Positions 10,581-23,660 of a DNA stretch of 64,000 nucleotides are shown here, one piece after another. The notes beneath the pieces are model-generated. The model was not told the origin of the DNA. It made no database searches and was given only the letters and a program-made list of their open reading frames with translations. This DNA is from Impatiens glandulifera (Eukaryota; Streptophyta; Magnoliopsida; Ericales; Balsaminaceae). The stretch spans positions 12,035,889 to 12,099,888 of the forward strand of contig NC_061864.1 in assembly GCF_907164915.1 (NCBI RefSeq), read 5' to 3'. Numbering within the stretch: the stretch's first letter is position 1; each line of letters starts with the position of its first letter. The translations under genes were made by a program, and so were the position numbers.

Positions 10581-13237
10581 TGATTGAGATGTGGTTTTTC
10601 GAGGGATGATAGATCGGTATCATTTGAAAGTGGTTAAAAAATATGAATCAAATATTTAATTGACCAAAGTGTGAAGTCACGATGCTAATTATTAAAAAAT
10701 ATGAATCAAATATTTGATTGACAAAATGAAAGTGTAATGTCACGAAATGAGAGATTATTCGGAAAAAAATATGTGATGAAACATGTGAGAAAATAAGTTG
10801 TTTTATCGAAGTGAATAAATTGTGGAATGAGAGCGTTATATTTTTTATTTTAATAATTTTAAACAAATAAATATTATTATAATTTTTTTAATTTATTTTA
10901 TTTTATCCTTATTCGTGTGCATCGTATCGTACGGAAATTTTCCTAGTTCAAACTAAATTTACTTAACCTAGATTTGATCTTTTAACTATTTAAATATAAA
11001 AAAATTGTTTCATATCATCATTAATTATAACTATTAAAATCACTTCATTCATTAACTAAAATATTAAAATATATTTATTTTACTTTCATAAAATTTAATT
11101 TTTATAAAAAAACAACAATTTAGTAATTAATCATAAGAAAACTCTTAAATAATTCATTTTTTATTAAATATATTTTGTTATATAAATATCCCAAGACAAA
11201 AACTAAGATCAAACAAATTCATAGTCAATATTTTGTTTTCCTATATTTGGATCCATATACCAACAAAGTTGATCCAAATGATATAATTATTGAACATATT
11301 TTAAGACACTTTTATGAATTTGTCAATTTTATGAATTTGTCAATTCATTTCCAAATCTAGTAATTCAAAATTTAGTAAAACTTCCTTTTCTAGATATGAT
11401 TGAGAAATACATCAAATAATATTATCTCTAAGGAAACAATTATTACATTCAATATAAAAATACAAAGGAAGTAAAGACTGAAAATTAATGGAAAATGGAG
11501 ATTCACCTACTTGTTTGTTATACATAGGGACAAATAGGTATGGACAATGGGCATCAAAACTTACAAGATTTATTTTATTTAATTTTACTTTATTGTTACT
11601 ATTCTTTTGTTTTAGAAAAATATTATTATTATTATTATTCACTTGTCCTTTATAATTACATTTATAAATAGGAAAAAAAAAAAGGAGGGGACATACAATC
11701 CAGTGAAAGGGACTGAGCACAAATCCATCTGTCCTTTCTTCTATCTCTAGAAAGTTTTTGAAAGGATCTTCTCTGTCGGTTACATTTTTTAAGCAATTTA
11801 TCATAAACATTGATAATGTACTAGTTAAATTTCATTTTTCTAATTTTAATTTTAAAAACAATATTAAAAAATTTTGTATTATTTTTTTTACAACTTTGGA
11901 ACTACCTTAAACTTAATAAAATTTATTTCTTAACATTGTTAATTTCAAGATTCACTTCTCCTAAACAAACAAGGTTTGATGTTTTCTGCTACCCCATTGT
12001 TATGTGTCGGCAAGGATGTTGATGACGTGCAACGAACTAATTGGCTTAGAGTAATGAAGTTCATTTTTTTTTAATTATTTGATTATAAGTGGATCCTACT
12101 ATTTCAAGTTTGAGATATTTAAATAATTAAATATTTTACGTATTTAATTTAATTGTCATTCAATTTATTAATTAAAATATTAAAATATATTTTGTTTTAA
12201 ATTAACTTAATTTAATTATTATATATTAAGTATTGTTTTATAAAAAAAATTATTTCTCAAAATTATCACTAATCATTACTTTTTAAAGAATTTAAGTTAT
12301 TTTAAAAAAAAATCTTCTCTAAAAAAAAATTGATTTAAAATTATTTGAAATAAATTTATTTAAAAATAAATTATTTAAATTGTTTTACTAAAAGAACTAA
12401 ACTATTGTAAAATTTAATATTATAAATAATTAAAATATTCTAAAAATTCTAATAAGGTAATGAGAATGATATATTGATTTATCAAGTAACCCTTAATTAC
12501 TCACAAATTAACATTCTAAAAAAATTGTGAATCTCAACCATAAGTTTGTCAAACAATGTATTAGGTCTGGTTGATTTGGGTTAATGTAATAACTTTGTTA
12601 TTTGGAAAAGTAATAATTACAGATGATTTTGAGAAAATAAATATTTTTTTTATAAAAAAGACTTAAAAATATTAATATATAATGATATAATAAAATTTTA
12701 AAATAAAAAATATTTTAGTATCTTAATTAATAAATTAAGTGAGTAATAAAAAAAATAAAATAAGTGAATTAAAAACATCAAATAACCCCCCTTACAATAC
12801 TTTGTGATCACAATCTATAATCTACTAAAATATTCAAGATCCGTTAATAAACAATGAATACATATCTATTAAAGATAAAAAGAGCCAAATACAGATTATT
12901 AATTTTCAATACAAAAACATTTTTCACAAATGTTAACAAACATGTGACAAATATCTTGAAAGAATCTAAGCCAATATTTTCTTTTTATCTTTCAAAAATC
13001 AATATTAATTATATAAATTATATGTACAGCTCCCTTAGGTTTGACCTAAATAATGCCAGCTGTGATGTCTATGTTTTGATCCAAAAAGAGATTTTTATTT
13101 TATGGGACAAACAGACAAAATTAGATCCGAAGATTACTTATGGCCCCTGCATATATTAATTAATTAATTAATTAATTAGGATTAGTCTTAACATTTAATC
13201 ACTGTTCCTTTCATGATCATTAATTAACTAAACGGGA
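10581..13237. other. AT-rich intergenic DNA
   Basis: A short sequence around AAAAATATGAATCAAATATTT occurs twice near 10636 and 10696. The longest open frame (minus 11810-11412, 132 codons) contains a run of Asn codons and has no recognisable domain. I see no gene. Confidence 0.45.
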
Positions 13238-14278
13238 AGAATGCCAATTTTAAACACCAAGTTGTAAGAAGGTGTCAAATTTACTTATTAAGTATCAAAA
13301 TTCTATTTATATATATTAACTTGTCAAAAAGTGTCAAATTTATTTAAAATAACGGAAAAGTTAAACGGAGTTAAAATTTTTGCCAAATTTGATATCCACC
13401 TATTTTTTATTTATTTTTAATTTACATTAATTATTTCTTTTTTTTTCATTCAAACAAAACATTCAAATTTTTTCTTATCCATTTTTCTCTCTCTTTATCT
13501 CCAACTCTTCTTCTTCATTTCTTCTAATTGTTCATCTTCATCTCTTCATCTTAATATGAGTAATTTATCATGAAATAAAAGGCTAAAATCCATAGTAGGT
13601 GGGATCCCATTAATGCCATGGAAGAATTTTAACCCACCATTAATCATATCTGATGAAGAACCGCCGAAATATTTGGAATCAACTCCGTTTGAAATCCTAG
13701 ATCTGGATTTCATTTTCCTGTTTTTTCGACAGTCGCCGGCTCGCCGCCGATCGATACACTACGGAGGGCCCCACTTTTTGTCCAGTACCTTCTACATATC
13801 TTGCAGAAATACCTCGGCTACGCGAGGCTGTAGTTGTTGTAGTAACATAATTTCGTGTTTAGAGAATCGCATCTCAAACACTTCATCGACTGTTCCGCCA
13901 CCTTTACCGTCGTCACAGTTTTTGGGGGTAAGAGAGAGTGAAGAATAGATTACTCATATTATATGAAGAGGAACAGTGTGAAGAAAATGAAGAACTGGGG
14001 GTAAAGAGAGAGAAAAAATGGATATGGAAAAATTTGGATGTTTTGTTTGAATGGTAAAAGAATTAAAGTAATGTAAATTAAAAACAAATAAAAAATATGT
14101 GGATATTAAATGTTATGTGGATATTAAATGTGGCAAAAATTTTAACTCAGTTAAAATTTTCTGTTATTTAAAATAAATTTGACACTTTTTGACAAGTTAG
14201 TATTTATAAATAAAATTTTGATACTTAATAAGTAAATTTAACACCATCTTACAACTTGGTGTGTAAAATTGACATTCT
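13238..14278. mobile_element. Pack-MULE-like element with about 330-bp terminal inverted repeats
   Basis: The left end AGAATGCCAATTTTAAACACC is matched in inverted orientation by the right end (AGAATGTCAATTTTACACACC on the minus strand). The inverted similarity continues through the word ATATGAGTAAT, so the TIRs span about 13238-13565 and 13948-14278. Long TIRs of this kind are typical of Mutator-like elements. No transposase is present. The 380-bp middle is GC-richer than the surroundings. No clean 9-bp target duplication is visible (TAAACGGGA against AAACTGTTC), so the exact ends are uncertain. Confidence 0.65.
13613..13948 (+). pseudogene. Possible captured gene fragment inside the Pack-MULE-like element
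   Basis: This is a 111-codon open frame in the GC-richer core, starting MPWKNFNPPLIISDEEPP, continuing YLESTPFEILDLD and then [13 protein letters not shown]. Its composition looks more gene-like than the surroundings, but I recognise no domain. It runs into the right inverted repeat, so it is unlikely to be a normal complete gene. The source gene is unknown. Confidence 0.3.
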
Positions 14279-16100
14279 AAACTGTTCAACCCATGCAAGT
14301 CAAATAATTAATTAACATGTATTAACCTGTAGTGCCAGTTCATCAGAGAGCAATGCGCCCGGTTTTACTCATTTATAAAAAAAAATATCTAAAAATTATT
14401 GTATAACATTCAATTTTTTCCAATAAATTACTTAATATTAATAATAGGTTTATACCTATTAACCTATATATCCAAGTGGGCTCAAATGAAAAATTATATA
14501 TATTTTGTAGTTGAGAGAGTTTCAAGTATTAAAATAACAAATTGTATTGGTTTTGATATAATAAACTCTTTGATAGATCTCTAGTTGTATTTTTAATTAG
14601 TTGAATTACAAGTTGAAATTTAGGCTAGAAAACAAATGAAATATGATATTAAAATTAAACATATTTATATAATTAATTATATGGGTAGATCTATGCTTAA
14701 ATATTTTACTTTGTGATATGTAAGTCTAGAAATATTACTATATTTAGGAGGAAACTATGAATATAATAAAAAGAATGTAACTATTTTAAAACAGTTTTTG
14801 CATTCGGTTTTGAGTATTAGTTTGTATTTGAAAAAACCAAACGTTTTAAAGAAAATTGATCGACAATCCATTAAAATGTGTGTTTGGTAACCTTGAAATT
14901 AGAATAAGAATTGAAATTAGGGATGTAATTATAATTCTTAAATTTAGTAAGCCATTTAAGATTAAAAATTAAAATTAAAATTTTAATGACAAACCAATTT
15001 GATTTTATAATTCTCAATTTCACATTTTTGCTCCGATAGTAATTCTCATATTATTTTTATATTTTTTAAATAAAATATTTTATTATTTACTACACGTCTG
15101 TTTGACGTGTTGTTAAACGTGTTGATCAAATATTTTTATTTAGTAAATTTAAATGTCAAACCGATATTTTTTTAAGTTTAGGAAATTAATATTGTCGAAG
15201 TAATATTTTTTTTTTAATTTAGAAAGTTAATATAAATCGATTATTATTTTTATTTTATTTAGAAAGTTAAAATGTCAAATCAATATATATTGTTTTTAAT
15301 AATAATCAAATACTAAACAAAACTATTAACATTTGAATTATCATAATAAGTATTAAATTTATATCTTAATAATATATATTAAATTATTTTTTAAACATAT
15401 AAATTGTAATTGAATTACACTTGATAGTTTAATTTTCAAAGAATTTGAATCGTTTTCATTGTCTATTCTCGTATAATTGAATTTCAACACTAATCCTACA
15501 AAATAATCTTAATTTTATTTCCACTCATTCGAAATGAGTTTTAATCGTTTTTTGTGTGTAGGAAATACCAAATAATTAAAAAAAACAAATAGTAATTCCT
15601 AAGGAGCACATGAGGCACAGCTGTTAAATATAGGAGTTGACAATTAGAGCTGTCAATTGGACTAAATCAGGACTCAAAGCAAATAAAATAAAATAAAATA
15701 AATAAAATGCACTCAGGACAAAGGGCCGACTGAAGCACACGATTGAGAGGAGTGGCCGCCGCCCGCGCATGTGAGCCACGTGTCTTATGATTAAGGAAAT
15801 ATCCTCAGTTTTTCCAAACATAGGATTCAGCAAAAACACTTTTTCCTTGAAACTTCCAACCCACCGCTATTTTTTAATTCCTTGCTTACCAGTTTGTTAA
15901 TGACGCTCATTTTTTAATTGTATTTTACTTTTTTTTTTCTCTTATACATATAATGACCATTATGAAAGAATGACATTGAAGGTAATGAGGCTTGATTTAT
16001 AGATTAAAAATAAATAATTATATTTTGTGTGTAATAGGTAATAAATATAATCAATCTAATATATTACAGATATATTATCTTTATATTATATATTCACTCA
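14279..16100. other. AT-rich intergenic DNA
   Basis: No gene found. A short GC-richer patch near 15720-15790 (GTGGCCGCCGCCCGCGC) stands out but gives no convincing protein on either strand. Confidence 0.45.
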
Positions 16101-16374
16101 TTCATTAGAATTTGGATCAACCGTCGCTAGTTCTTCGTTATATCCTCTTTTTAGGATGATAACTAGTGCATCGTCGTCTCCTTTTAGTGCATCTATACTT
16201 TTAGATCATTTGCAACCTCAGTAGCGCTTGGATCTTTATCTGCTGTTACTCTGACTGTGACAGCTTCTTCGGCTTCGGCTGCTGCATCATCGCTGTTTGG
16301 GGTTTCTTTGAGTTCTTTTTGAAGAGTTTCAATTCAATCTCAACATACATCGTTCATCTGCTTCGATTGCGCGC

Positions 16375-16590
16375 GTGTAATAAATATAATCAACCTAATA
16401 TATTGGAAATATAATATAAAGATAATATAACTATAAGAAATTGTGATAATATAATATCGATATTATATTATATTAGTTTTCTTATAAGTCTAATTTAATG
16501 TCTATATAAGAGACATGTCCTATATAATTCAGAGATTATTAAATATAATCTCCTTTTATATTCTTAGGTTCATGAGAATTAGAGCCCTGC
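16375..16590 (+). mobile_element. Degenerate LTR-like fragment, probable Ty1/copia
   Basis: The stretch from ATTGGAAATATAATATAAAG through TTAGTTTTCTTATAAG to the A/T-rich end resembles a plant copia LTR. It is followed near 16575 by GAGAATTAGAGCC, a decayed form of the usual initiator-Met primer site GGTATCAGAGCC. A related stretch (TTATATTATTAGTTTTCTTA) occurs near 26150-26280. The GC-richer 16150-16370 segment just upstream was not identified. Confidence 0.4.
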
Positions 16591-17685
16591 AAAAAAAACT
16601 AATAATTAATTTGTAGCCCAGTTCAGCATATATTGCACAGTTCAATTTGATTACAAGTTCAAATAAATGTATCTAAATTTTATAAATATGTAATAATGAT
16701 ATGTTCAATTATTGGAAGAAAATCCCTTTCAACCAAAAATACATATAATTGAATCCTCTATTATGTATATAGTATTTATTTATTTTAAAAAAATGTTTCC
16801 ATGTCAAAAATATTTTTAATTAGTAAGAAGTTTCTTTTCTTAACATGCATATATAAAATTTGTAAGTGTAATATAGTACTATGTTGACACTAAAAATAAA
16901 AAAAAATCTGCTGAAAAAATCGATAAAACAATTCGCATAAGAATAAATCTCAAATAAAATACCTTGGACGACACTTTATTTAATTTTACCGTTGCTTAAT
17001 AAAGTGTCTTGAACCCTGTTTCCGGTGAAGCTTTATGCGTCGCAAATAAATGGCGGCAGATGTAAACTAGTAAAATTAGAAAACGAGATTTAATTCGTAT
17101 TAATTGATCTGTGGTCAATTTAGCAAATGGGTGGAGTTGTAAAATAAGGAACTTGAAAAAATGGTGATTTAGTGTAGATGGTACAAAGTAGTACTTGAAA
17201 CAACAACAATGCTAATTTCATCTATTTTAAACACAATTTCACTTTCGAATATGTTGATATTTGAATGCCCTTTTTATTATTTTTTTGGAAAACGGTTAAA
17301 ATTATTTTCATTAAAATCTCAAAAGTTGAAAGATTAAGAATCTATTAAAATTCCAAAAGTGGGAAGGTTAAGAATCAAAACTAGACAAATTATAGTTATG
17401 ATTAAAGAATGACAATCAAACGACCCTAAAGAACCTGATTAGTAGCAATCAACCATACAAGAAATAGAGATTACAAATAAAAATTACAAAACTATATCAA
17501 ATCTTAATTATTCCAATCAGGATTTTTATTTCCATATTGTTTCAACATGTTGTATTCCTCTTCCCCTTTACTTTCCTCTTTCATTGAAAAAAGAATGAAC
17601 TGAAAATGTTGATAAATATTGTATATCTTTTTTATTTTTATATTAGTTTTTGAAGGGCTAACTATTAAAAGTATTTCTAAAGTTC
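16591..17685. other. AT-rich intergenic DNA
   Basis: No gene, RNA or element boundary could be supported here. Confidence 0.45.
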
Positions 17686-17689
17686 ACTT

Positions 17690-17795
17690 CAATTTAAGGC
17701 GTTCTAACTGAGAATCGAACTTGTGACATTTGATAATTTGATAATGTAGGAACCACTCTTACCACTTGATAAGCATTACAAAACTTAATATCTAG
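17690..17795 (-). repeat. tRNA-derived SINE-like sequence
   Basis: The minus strand reads TATCAAGTGGTAAGAGTGGT, then about 30 bp later CACAAGTTCGATTCTCAG. These are an A-box-like and a good B-box-like sequence at SINE/tRNA spacing. A full tRNA fold is not evident and there is no clear 3' tail. Confidence 0.45.
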
Positions 17796-18447
17796 TTTTT
17801 TAAATATCAAAATATTCATTCTTTCTTTCAATACAAAATATAAAAAAACATTATTTATCTTAAAACAATTTCAATATAAGGAGTGATAAGAGGGAATTTG
17901 GGGAAGGAAATGTAGGAGGGAATGCATGCCATGTTAGAAAAAGTAAGAAGTGTGAGGAAAAAAAAGAAGGAAGATAAATTATTTTATTTTTTTTGTTCAG
18001 ATTGCTGCTATGTTATCCCTTGACAAAATTCTCTCTTTCATTTCTATTTCAATATATAGTATTGGTGTAAAATTTGTCTCTAAATAGATATAAAGAGAAT
18101 ATTAGAATTAAAAAAAAAAATGAAATTTAACTTTTTTTCATTTTCAATATTTCTTCTCAAAACAAAATCTCAACAAATTACTTTAATAATTTTTTATTTG
18201 ATTTATTCATTATCCCTTTTATTAATTTCAAAAATATAATATATATTTTAAGAGAAATGTTTTTGGGAGGAAATTTATAAGAGAAAAAAAGGTGAAGTGA
18301 TAAGGTAATTGATTAGAAAAATAATAAAATTTCTATTGCTCTATTTTTTATCTCATTCCTTCCCTTACCATTGCTTATATTTTAAAACATATATATATAT
18401 TCATATATATTATTATTTGATTAATTTAATTTATTTATTATTACTCT

Positions 18448-18490
<43 letters not shown>

Positions 18491-18605
18491 TTGACAGAAA
18501 TATATAAATATATTTGTAAATTAATAGATAAAGAGGAAACATTATTAATAAAAAAAAAATTATTATTTTTAAAAAGGTCTATATATATTAAAAATAAAAA
18601 CTAAT
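17796..18605. other. AT-rich spacer with (TA)n microsatellite
   Basis: Purine-rich GGAAGG-type stretches lie at 17880-17990, and a pure (TA)n tract lies at about 18450-18486. No coding potential was found. Confidence 0.5.
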
Positions 18606-18609
18606 TTAA

Positions 18610-19085
18610 TAGGTTATCGAGCTCGTAAGTTCTCGAGAAGATTATACTGGATTTTCGGAACTAATATAAGAAAACGTCGTAATAATATTATTATGAATGA
18701 TACACATTTGACGATTTCTCTCAAACAAGATGGTTCAACAAAAAATAATTGGGATGTTAACACAAATATGCAGGCCTGTCATTTCAGTTGCATTAATCTA
18801 AACTTCTCAGCTACTACCAAAAAAGTAGAATATCACCAAATGAATCCCAATAATACTCTACAAAAACTCCAAATACTACCACCCTTTGACAATGCAAAAA
18901 TAAGTTAGTTGCCAATTCAACATCTTCATGACACATACGACTAGTTATAATATAACTTTTTTTAAGCACATATCATATGTAAGAATTCCTTCGTGAATAA
19001 TGCTCTATCCAAAAAATAAGATTTTGGATTGAATATTTTACTCCTAAAGTTTCTCCAAATAAAAATTAAATGGAATCTATAACCC
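18610..19085 (-). pseudogene. LINE pol relic, C-terminal part (split LINE, 3' half)
   Basis: Conceptual minus-strand translation gives IPFNFYLE, then SRMCHEDVELATNLFLHCQR, the zf-RVT-like LCxxCxxxxEtxxHLFxxC segment of plant LINE reverse transcriptases. The usual C-terminal tail follows. Several frameshifts and stops are present. The same tail occurs at 38255-38545 on the plus strand. It continues the protein order that breaks off at about 22,395, so the two pieces are one LINE separated by an insertion. Confidence 0.65.
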
Positions 19086-22000
19086 CCGGAAAAATTCCCC
19101 CCTCTGGAGCGGGTCCTCCGGTAAAAAGCTCGAGATTTGAGAAGTTCAACATCGGTTTACGTGTTAAGAATTTTTTTTAAAATAAAACATTATTTTTAAA
19201 ATATGTCGCTAATTCCTGATAGATTTTTAAAATTAATTAAAAACAATTAATTCCGGGTTTCAATTTTAAATAATCATGGGATTTATGATAATCAAATCAC
19301 AGTTTGATTGCTTAGAAACCCTTTAGTTTAAATTAATTAAACACAATTAATTTAAAAGATTATTTATTTTGAAATAAAGTTGCCAATTGATTTTTTTAAA
19401 AATAAATAAAAGTTGGCATACGTATACAAACGTATTGACCACATTTTTTTTAGTTATAGTTTGGTGATACTCGTGAAAAAAATTTCACGCTTCATCCTCC
19501 GTACTCATTTTAAAAACGGTCTCTACTTATAAAGTTGGTTTTTGAAAATCGGTTGTATAATGTTTTTTGTTTTAACCGATTATTCTTTCAGTCATAGTAA
19601 TGCTTCTAGGTTTTAGCGTTATTTAAAATATTAAAACAACAATATTTAAAATGTTGGCACCTGTTGCGGATGATAATTAGGGTGAAGATACCTGAAGAAT
19701 ATCAATCATTTTTAAAGGCATTAGTGTTTAGAAATAAACGCCAAATGAGATTTTGTCGAAATATTTTTGTGGAAACATGCCAAAATATTTAAAATGTATT
19801 TTCTAATTTTTCGAGATTTTTAGAAAATGATTTGGAGTCCAAAAATTATAAAAATAATTTTGGATTTTTAAAAGTGGAACCAAACATGCTTTAGGACCGG
19901 AGTCCTAAGGCTCGGGTTCATTTTTAATGTTCAGGGTCTAGAGACCCTCGATCTGGGCTCGGGAGCTCTCGGTATAAGTATCGGAGTTCTTCGGTCGAGG
20001 TGCTAATGATCTCAGTCCTTGGATTGATTTACCGGTCTAAGTGTAAAAACCTATCGGTCTTGGGCTAGCATGGGGCTAGGTTTTCGGTCGAAGTGTATAA
20101 CCTTCTCGGTCCGGGGCTAGCTCTAAGCTAAGTTCATTGGTTAGGGTCTCGGGAGCTATCGGTCCCAATCTTGGGATGCTCGGTCTCAAGGTTAGACCAC
20201 TCGGTCCTAGGTCTTGGGAGTCTTAGTCCTAGTGTTAGACCTCTCGGTCCTGGGTCTTGGGAATCTCAGTCTCGGACTCAGACCTCTCGGTCATAAAGTT
20301 AAACCTCTCAGTCTTGGGTCTTAGGAGTCTCGGTCTTGGACTCAGACTTCTCGGTCCTAGGTCTCAAGAGTCTTGGTCCCGGACTCAAACCTCTCGGTCC
20401 TAAGGTTAGACCTCTCGGTCATGGATCTTAGGAGTCTCAGTCACGAACTCAGACATCTCGGTCCTAAGTGAGAATCCTCGGTCAGATCCCTTAGTCCTAG
20501 CTCAAGAACATCGGTCATTGGTCTCGGTACTAACTCAAGAACATTGGTTTTATGTCTTTGTCCGGACTGAGGTTCATCGGTCGGATCTCTCGGTCATAGG
20601 CTCACAAGCCTCGGTTCTCAAAAACACAAGTGCAAGTTTTGAAAATTAGTTTTTTTTAGTTTTAATTTTTTGATCTAAGAGCTTGGATGCTTCACAAAGC
20701 TCCCAAGAACATGTTGATCATCATCTCAAAGTATGGATTGACCTAGACGATGATCAATTTGTTTAAAACAGTTTGTGATCAAAAATCAGTTTTGTAATTT
20801 TGAAGCCGTTTTGAAGTGTAAGGAGCTATCCAATGGCTTCCCTATACTCATATACTTGATTAGTACCAAAATAAGAACTCTTGATGTTCTTTTTGACCAA
20901 TTCAAGAATTCAAAATTTTTAATTTATTTTGAAAATTTTGATTTTGATCAAACATGACCGGGATAGATCAAACATGATCCAAATAGTAGTCTAACATCAT
21001 TACAATTATGTTGGGAAGTTTTCTAGGCTGTGATTCGACCGAATTAACTTAAGAACAGCAAACCCATTTTTTTAATTTTGAAATTCAAATTTGGGTTTTG
21101 TTTTTTAGATTGATTGATCGGTTCTATCATATCCATATACTTTATAAATCATTTAGGGAAGAATTATAAACCATAAAACACTTAAACATCAAGCATACAA
21201 GCTTATGCAATTTAAAATATAAAAATTTCAAATTTAAACTATAAATATGAATTAGAGGTTGATTGAAACCTTACTAAGGATTAGAGAACACTCCTTGATC
21301 TTTAAAGAAGCTTTCTGGATGCTCCGATCCAAGCTTTAAGGCCTTAAATAGAAAATTTGAAAAATCCAAAGCTTTGAAGGTTTAATGGAGGATTTTGATT
21401 TTTTTTCGTTTTAAGGGTTGTGGGTTGGTTCATTAGCTTTGTAATGACTTGAATGAGCTATATATAGCATTTTTAAGTCGGTTGGAGAAGCCAAGTGGGC
21501 TGAATTAGTCGAACACCATTAATAACTTTTGACTGTTCTTGTCTTGTAGTCGCCGGAACAGGTAGTGACGAAGCCTAATCTTGTAAGTAAAATGATCACC
21601 ATCGTAGTGTGATCATTCTAGGCTTTCAATTAGTAAAAACCATAGACCAATGGTCGAGTTCCAAAAAGAGAAGATTAACACGGATTTTTGTTCTTATCTT
21701 CGTGGCGTCGCAATCAGGAAGACGATCAAGCCAAAAACAACGTCGTTTCGCCTGTTTGTAGCGTTCCGTTAACGATTGGGCGTCCCGTTAGCATTTTGGA
21801 GAATGGAGCTAACATCTAGTTAATTTTTCCGCTGTGACCCGGAAGCGCGCTCCTTCGGTTACAACCGGCTACGTGGAGCATTCTTGGCGCTAAATAAAAA
21901 TTCAGTACTGATCCAATGGTCCTAGCGTGTGCTGCAACCGGTTCTCTTGGTTTCGGCCACACATGATCACAGTTTTATTTTTATTTTAAAACCTTAAGGG

Positions 22001-22394
22001 TTTGTTTGAAATTGATTTTTCTTTCACCCTTTTGAATTTAATTTTGATCTTTTTAAATACGCAAAATATTAAAATAAATATGAAAATATTTTACCAATTT
22101 ATTATTATTTTTTTATATTTTTAGGATTTAAATAAATAATTATTTTAGATGAAATGGATACAACAACTCATCGAAATTATTTATTTTTGTCCTTTAATTT
22201 TTCTAAAACTATTTTGAGATAATATGGGTATAACATTTATTCCAAATAATTTTATTTTTTATTTTGGACTTAACCCTAATTAATTTGATTAATTAGCACA
22301 ATAATTAATCATAATTAATTATTTTAAATAGGTTTTTGGCCATGAGTTTAATTATTTTCATCTTATTTATTTATAAATAATTATTTTAATATTA
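19086..22394. mobile_element. 3.3-kb non-coding insertion of unknown class (possible large solo LTR)
   Basis: This block interrupts the LINE protein between its FSVKS-like motif (right side) and its IPFNFYLE motif (left side). It has no sizeable open frame, is GC-richer in parts and contains a minisatellite. A TATATATAG near 21465 could be a promoter element. The clear TG...CA ends, primer site and target duplication expected of an LTR were not found, so the class is undecided. The boundaries are inferred from where the LINE protein stops and resumes and may be off by tens of bases. Confidence 0.45.
20195..20485. repeat. Minisatellite with 43-bp and 21-bp units (CTCGGTC motif)
   Basis: Unit starts (GACCTCTCGGTC or close variants) fall at 20195, 20238, 20281, 20302, 20345, 20388, 20409 and 20452. 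The spacings are 43, 43, 21, 43, 43, 21 and 43 bp. The 21-bp unit is GACCTCTCGGTCCTAAGGTTA-like and the 43-bp unit adds a GGTCTTGGGAGTCT block. Looser CTCGGT repeats extend over 19900-20640. Confidence 0.9.
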
Positions 22395-23660
22395 TAAATT
22401 GGAGTGTAAATTTTTAGTGTTTATAGAATCATTTTAGCGAAAAACTTATACCAATGCCCACGTTGAAATTATTCATATATTGACAATGCATAACGATTTG
22501 TTCAAACTGATACACTTGTTTACGACTTACAAAAACTAAAACTCTATTATGGACGAATTCTCCATAATGTTTAATCTCATTCTATATCTAATTTAGCTAG
22601 TGAAACCATTAGATGTCTAACATGTCATTAATTGTGACAATTCTACATATAACATTGGAAGAAAGCTTAGAATATGACGTAGCTAGACTTTTAACACTAC
22701 ACCAAATGTTGTCCCAAAAATTAATCGAAGAACCAACCAATGTAATAAATCAAGACTGCTCACAAAATTTTTTCTAAATAAATTTCCTTCCAAATGTTAC
22801 ACCCTACTAGATAATTAGATATTTTGGTGAACCAACTAGACCAATCATAACCATATTTACATATGATTGTCGATACCCAAAAACTATTTGGCTCCGCTGC
22901 AAATCTACTTCACCATTTTGATATAAGATCCTTACTAAAAGAAATAAGATCTCGAATATCCAGACCTCCTTGATCTTTAAAACATTTAATCTTATTTCAA
23001 CTAATTAGATGACAAAACGACGAGTTAGAAGACCCCCATTGATATTTATACATTATTCTCTCCATTTTCACTGCCACACTCTTCGGAAGAATAAATAAAA
23101 AAATCATACATGTGGGCATAGATGACAACACATTCTTAATGAAGATTAGCCGACCCCTTATTGATATTATTTTTCTTTTCCATTTAGACAATTTACATTC
23201 AATTTTAGTGATAATTGGGTCGCAAGAGACCTTAGATCGTAATTTAATACCTAATAACATACCAAAATATTTTGACGGAAGACCACAAATTATGAACCCA
23301 TATTTGCCAACTTCATCATTCTTCTATTTGAAATAGAATTTAAGAAAAAGATGTCTGACTTATTAAGATTAACTCGAAAAACGGACCATGCACTAAATAA
23401 CCATAAAATATTCCAAAGGTGTTTTAAATTCATATAAGTAACTTGAACCATTCAAAACATGTCATCAAAAAATAAATAAATGTGATATAATAAAAAGATA
23501 TATTTTTGACCCACAACTCTTCCACGTACGAGTCTTGAGTCTTGAGTATGCGAAAACCAACATTTTTCTTTAGAGAATTTCCATAACAATCACAAATATA
23601 AAAAAGGAGAGGATGGATCATCTTATATGATCTTTGCAAGAGTTGGGTACAAATTTCTCA
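22395..23660 (-). pseudogene. LINE reverse transcriptase relic (split LINE, 5' half)
   Basis: The minus strand, read across frameshifts, gives a plant LINE pol in order. The order is a MIHPLLF block (QGDPLSPLLF counterpart) and a decayed catalytic box FDDMF (FADD counterpart) near 23455. Next come VNLNKSDIF, then an open stretch 23260-22997 with KLSKWKRKIISIRGRLIFIK and MPTCMIFLFILPKSVAVKME. Then come RDLISFSKDLISKW and SINFWDNIW. Stops and frameshifts show it is dead. It continues at 18610-19085 beyond the insertion. Confidence 0.8.

Noticed and set aside
11412..11810. Minus-strand frame of 132 codons
   Set aside because: It contains Asn and Lys runs from A/T homopolymers and no motif of any family I know.
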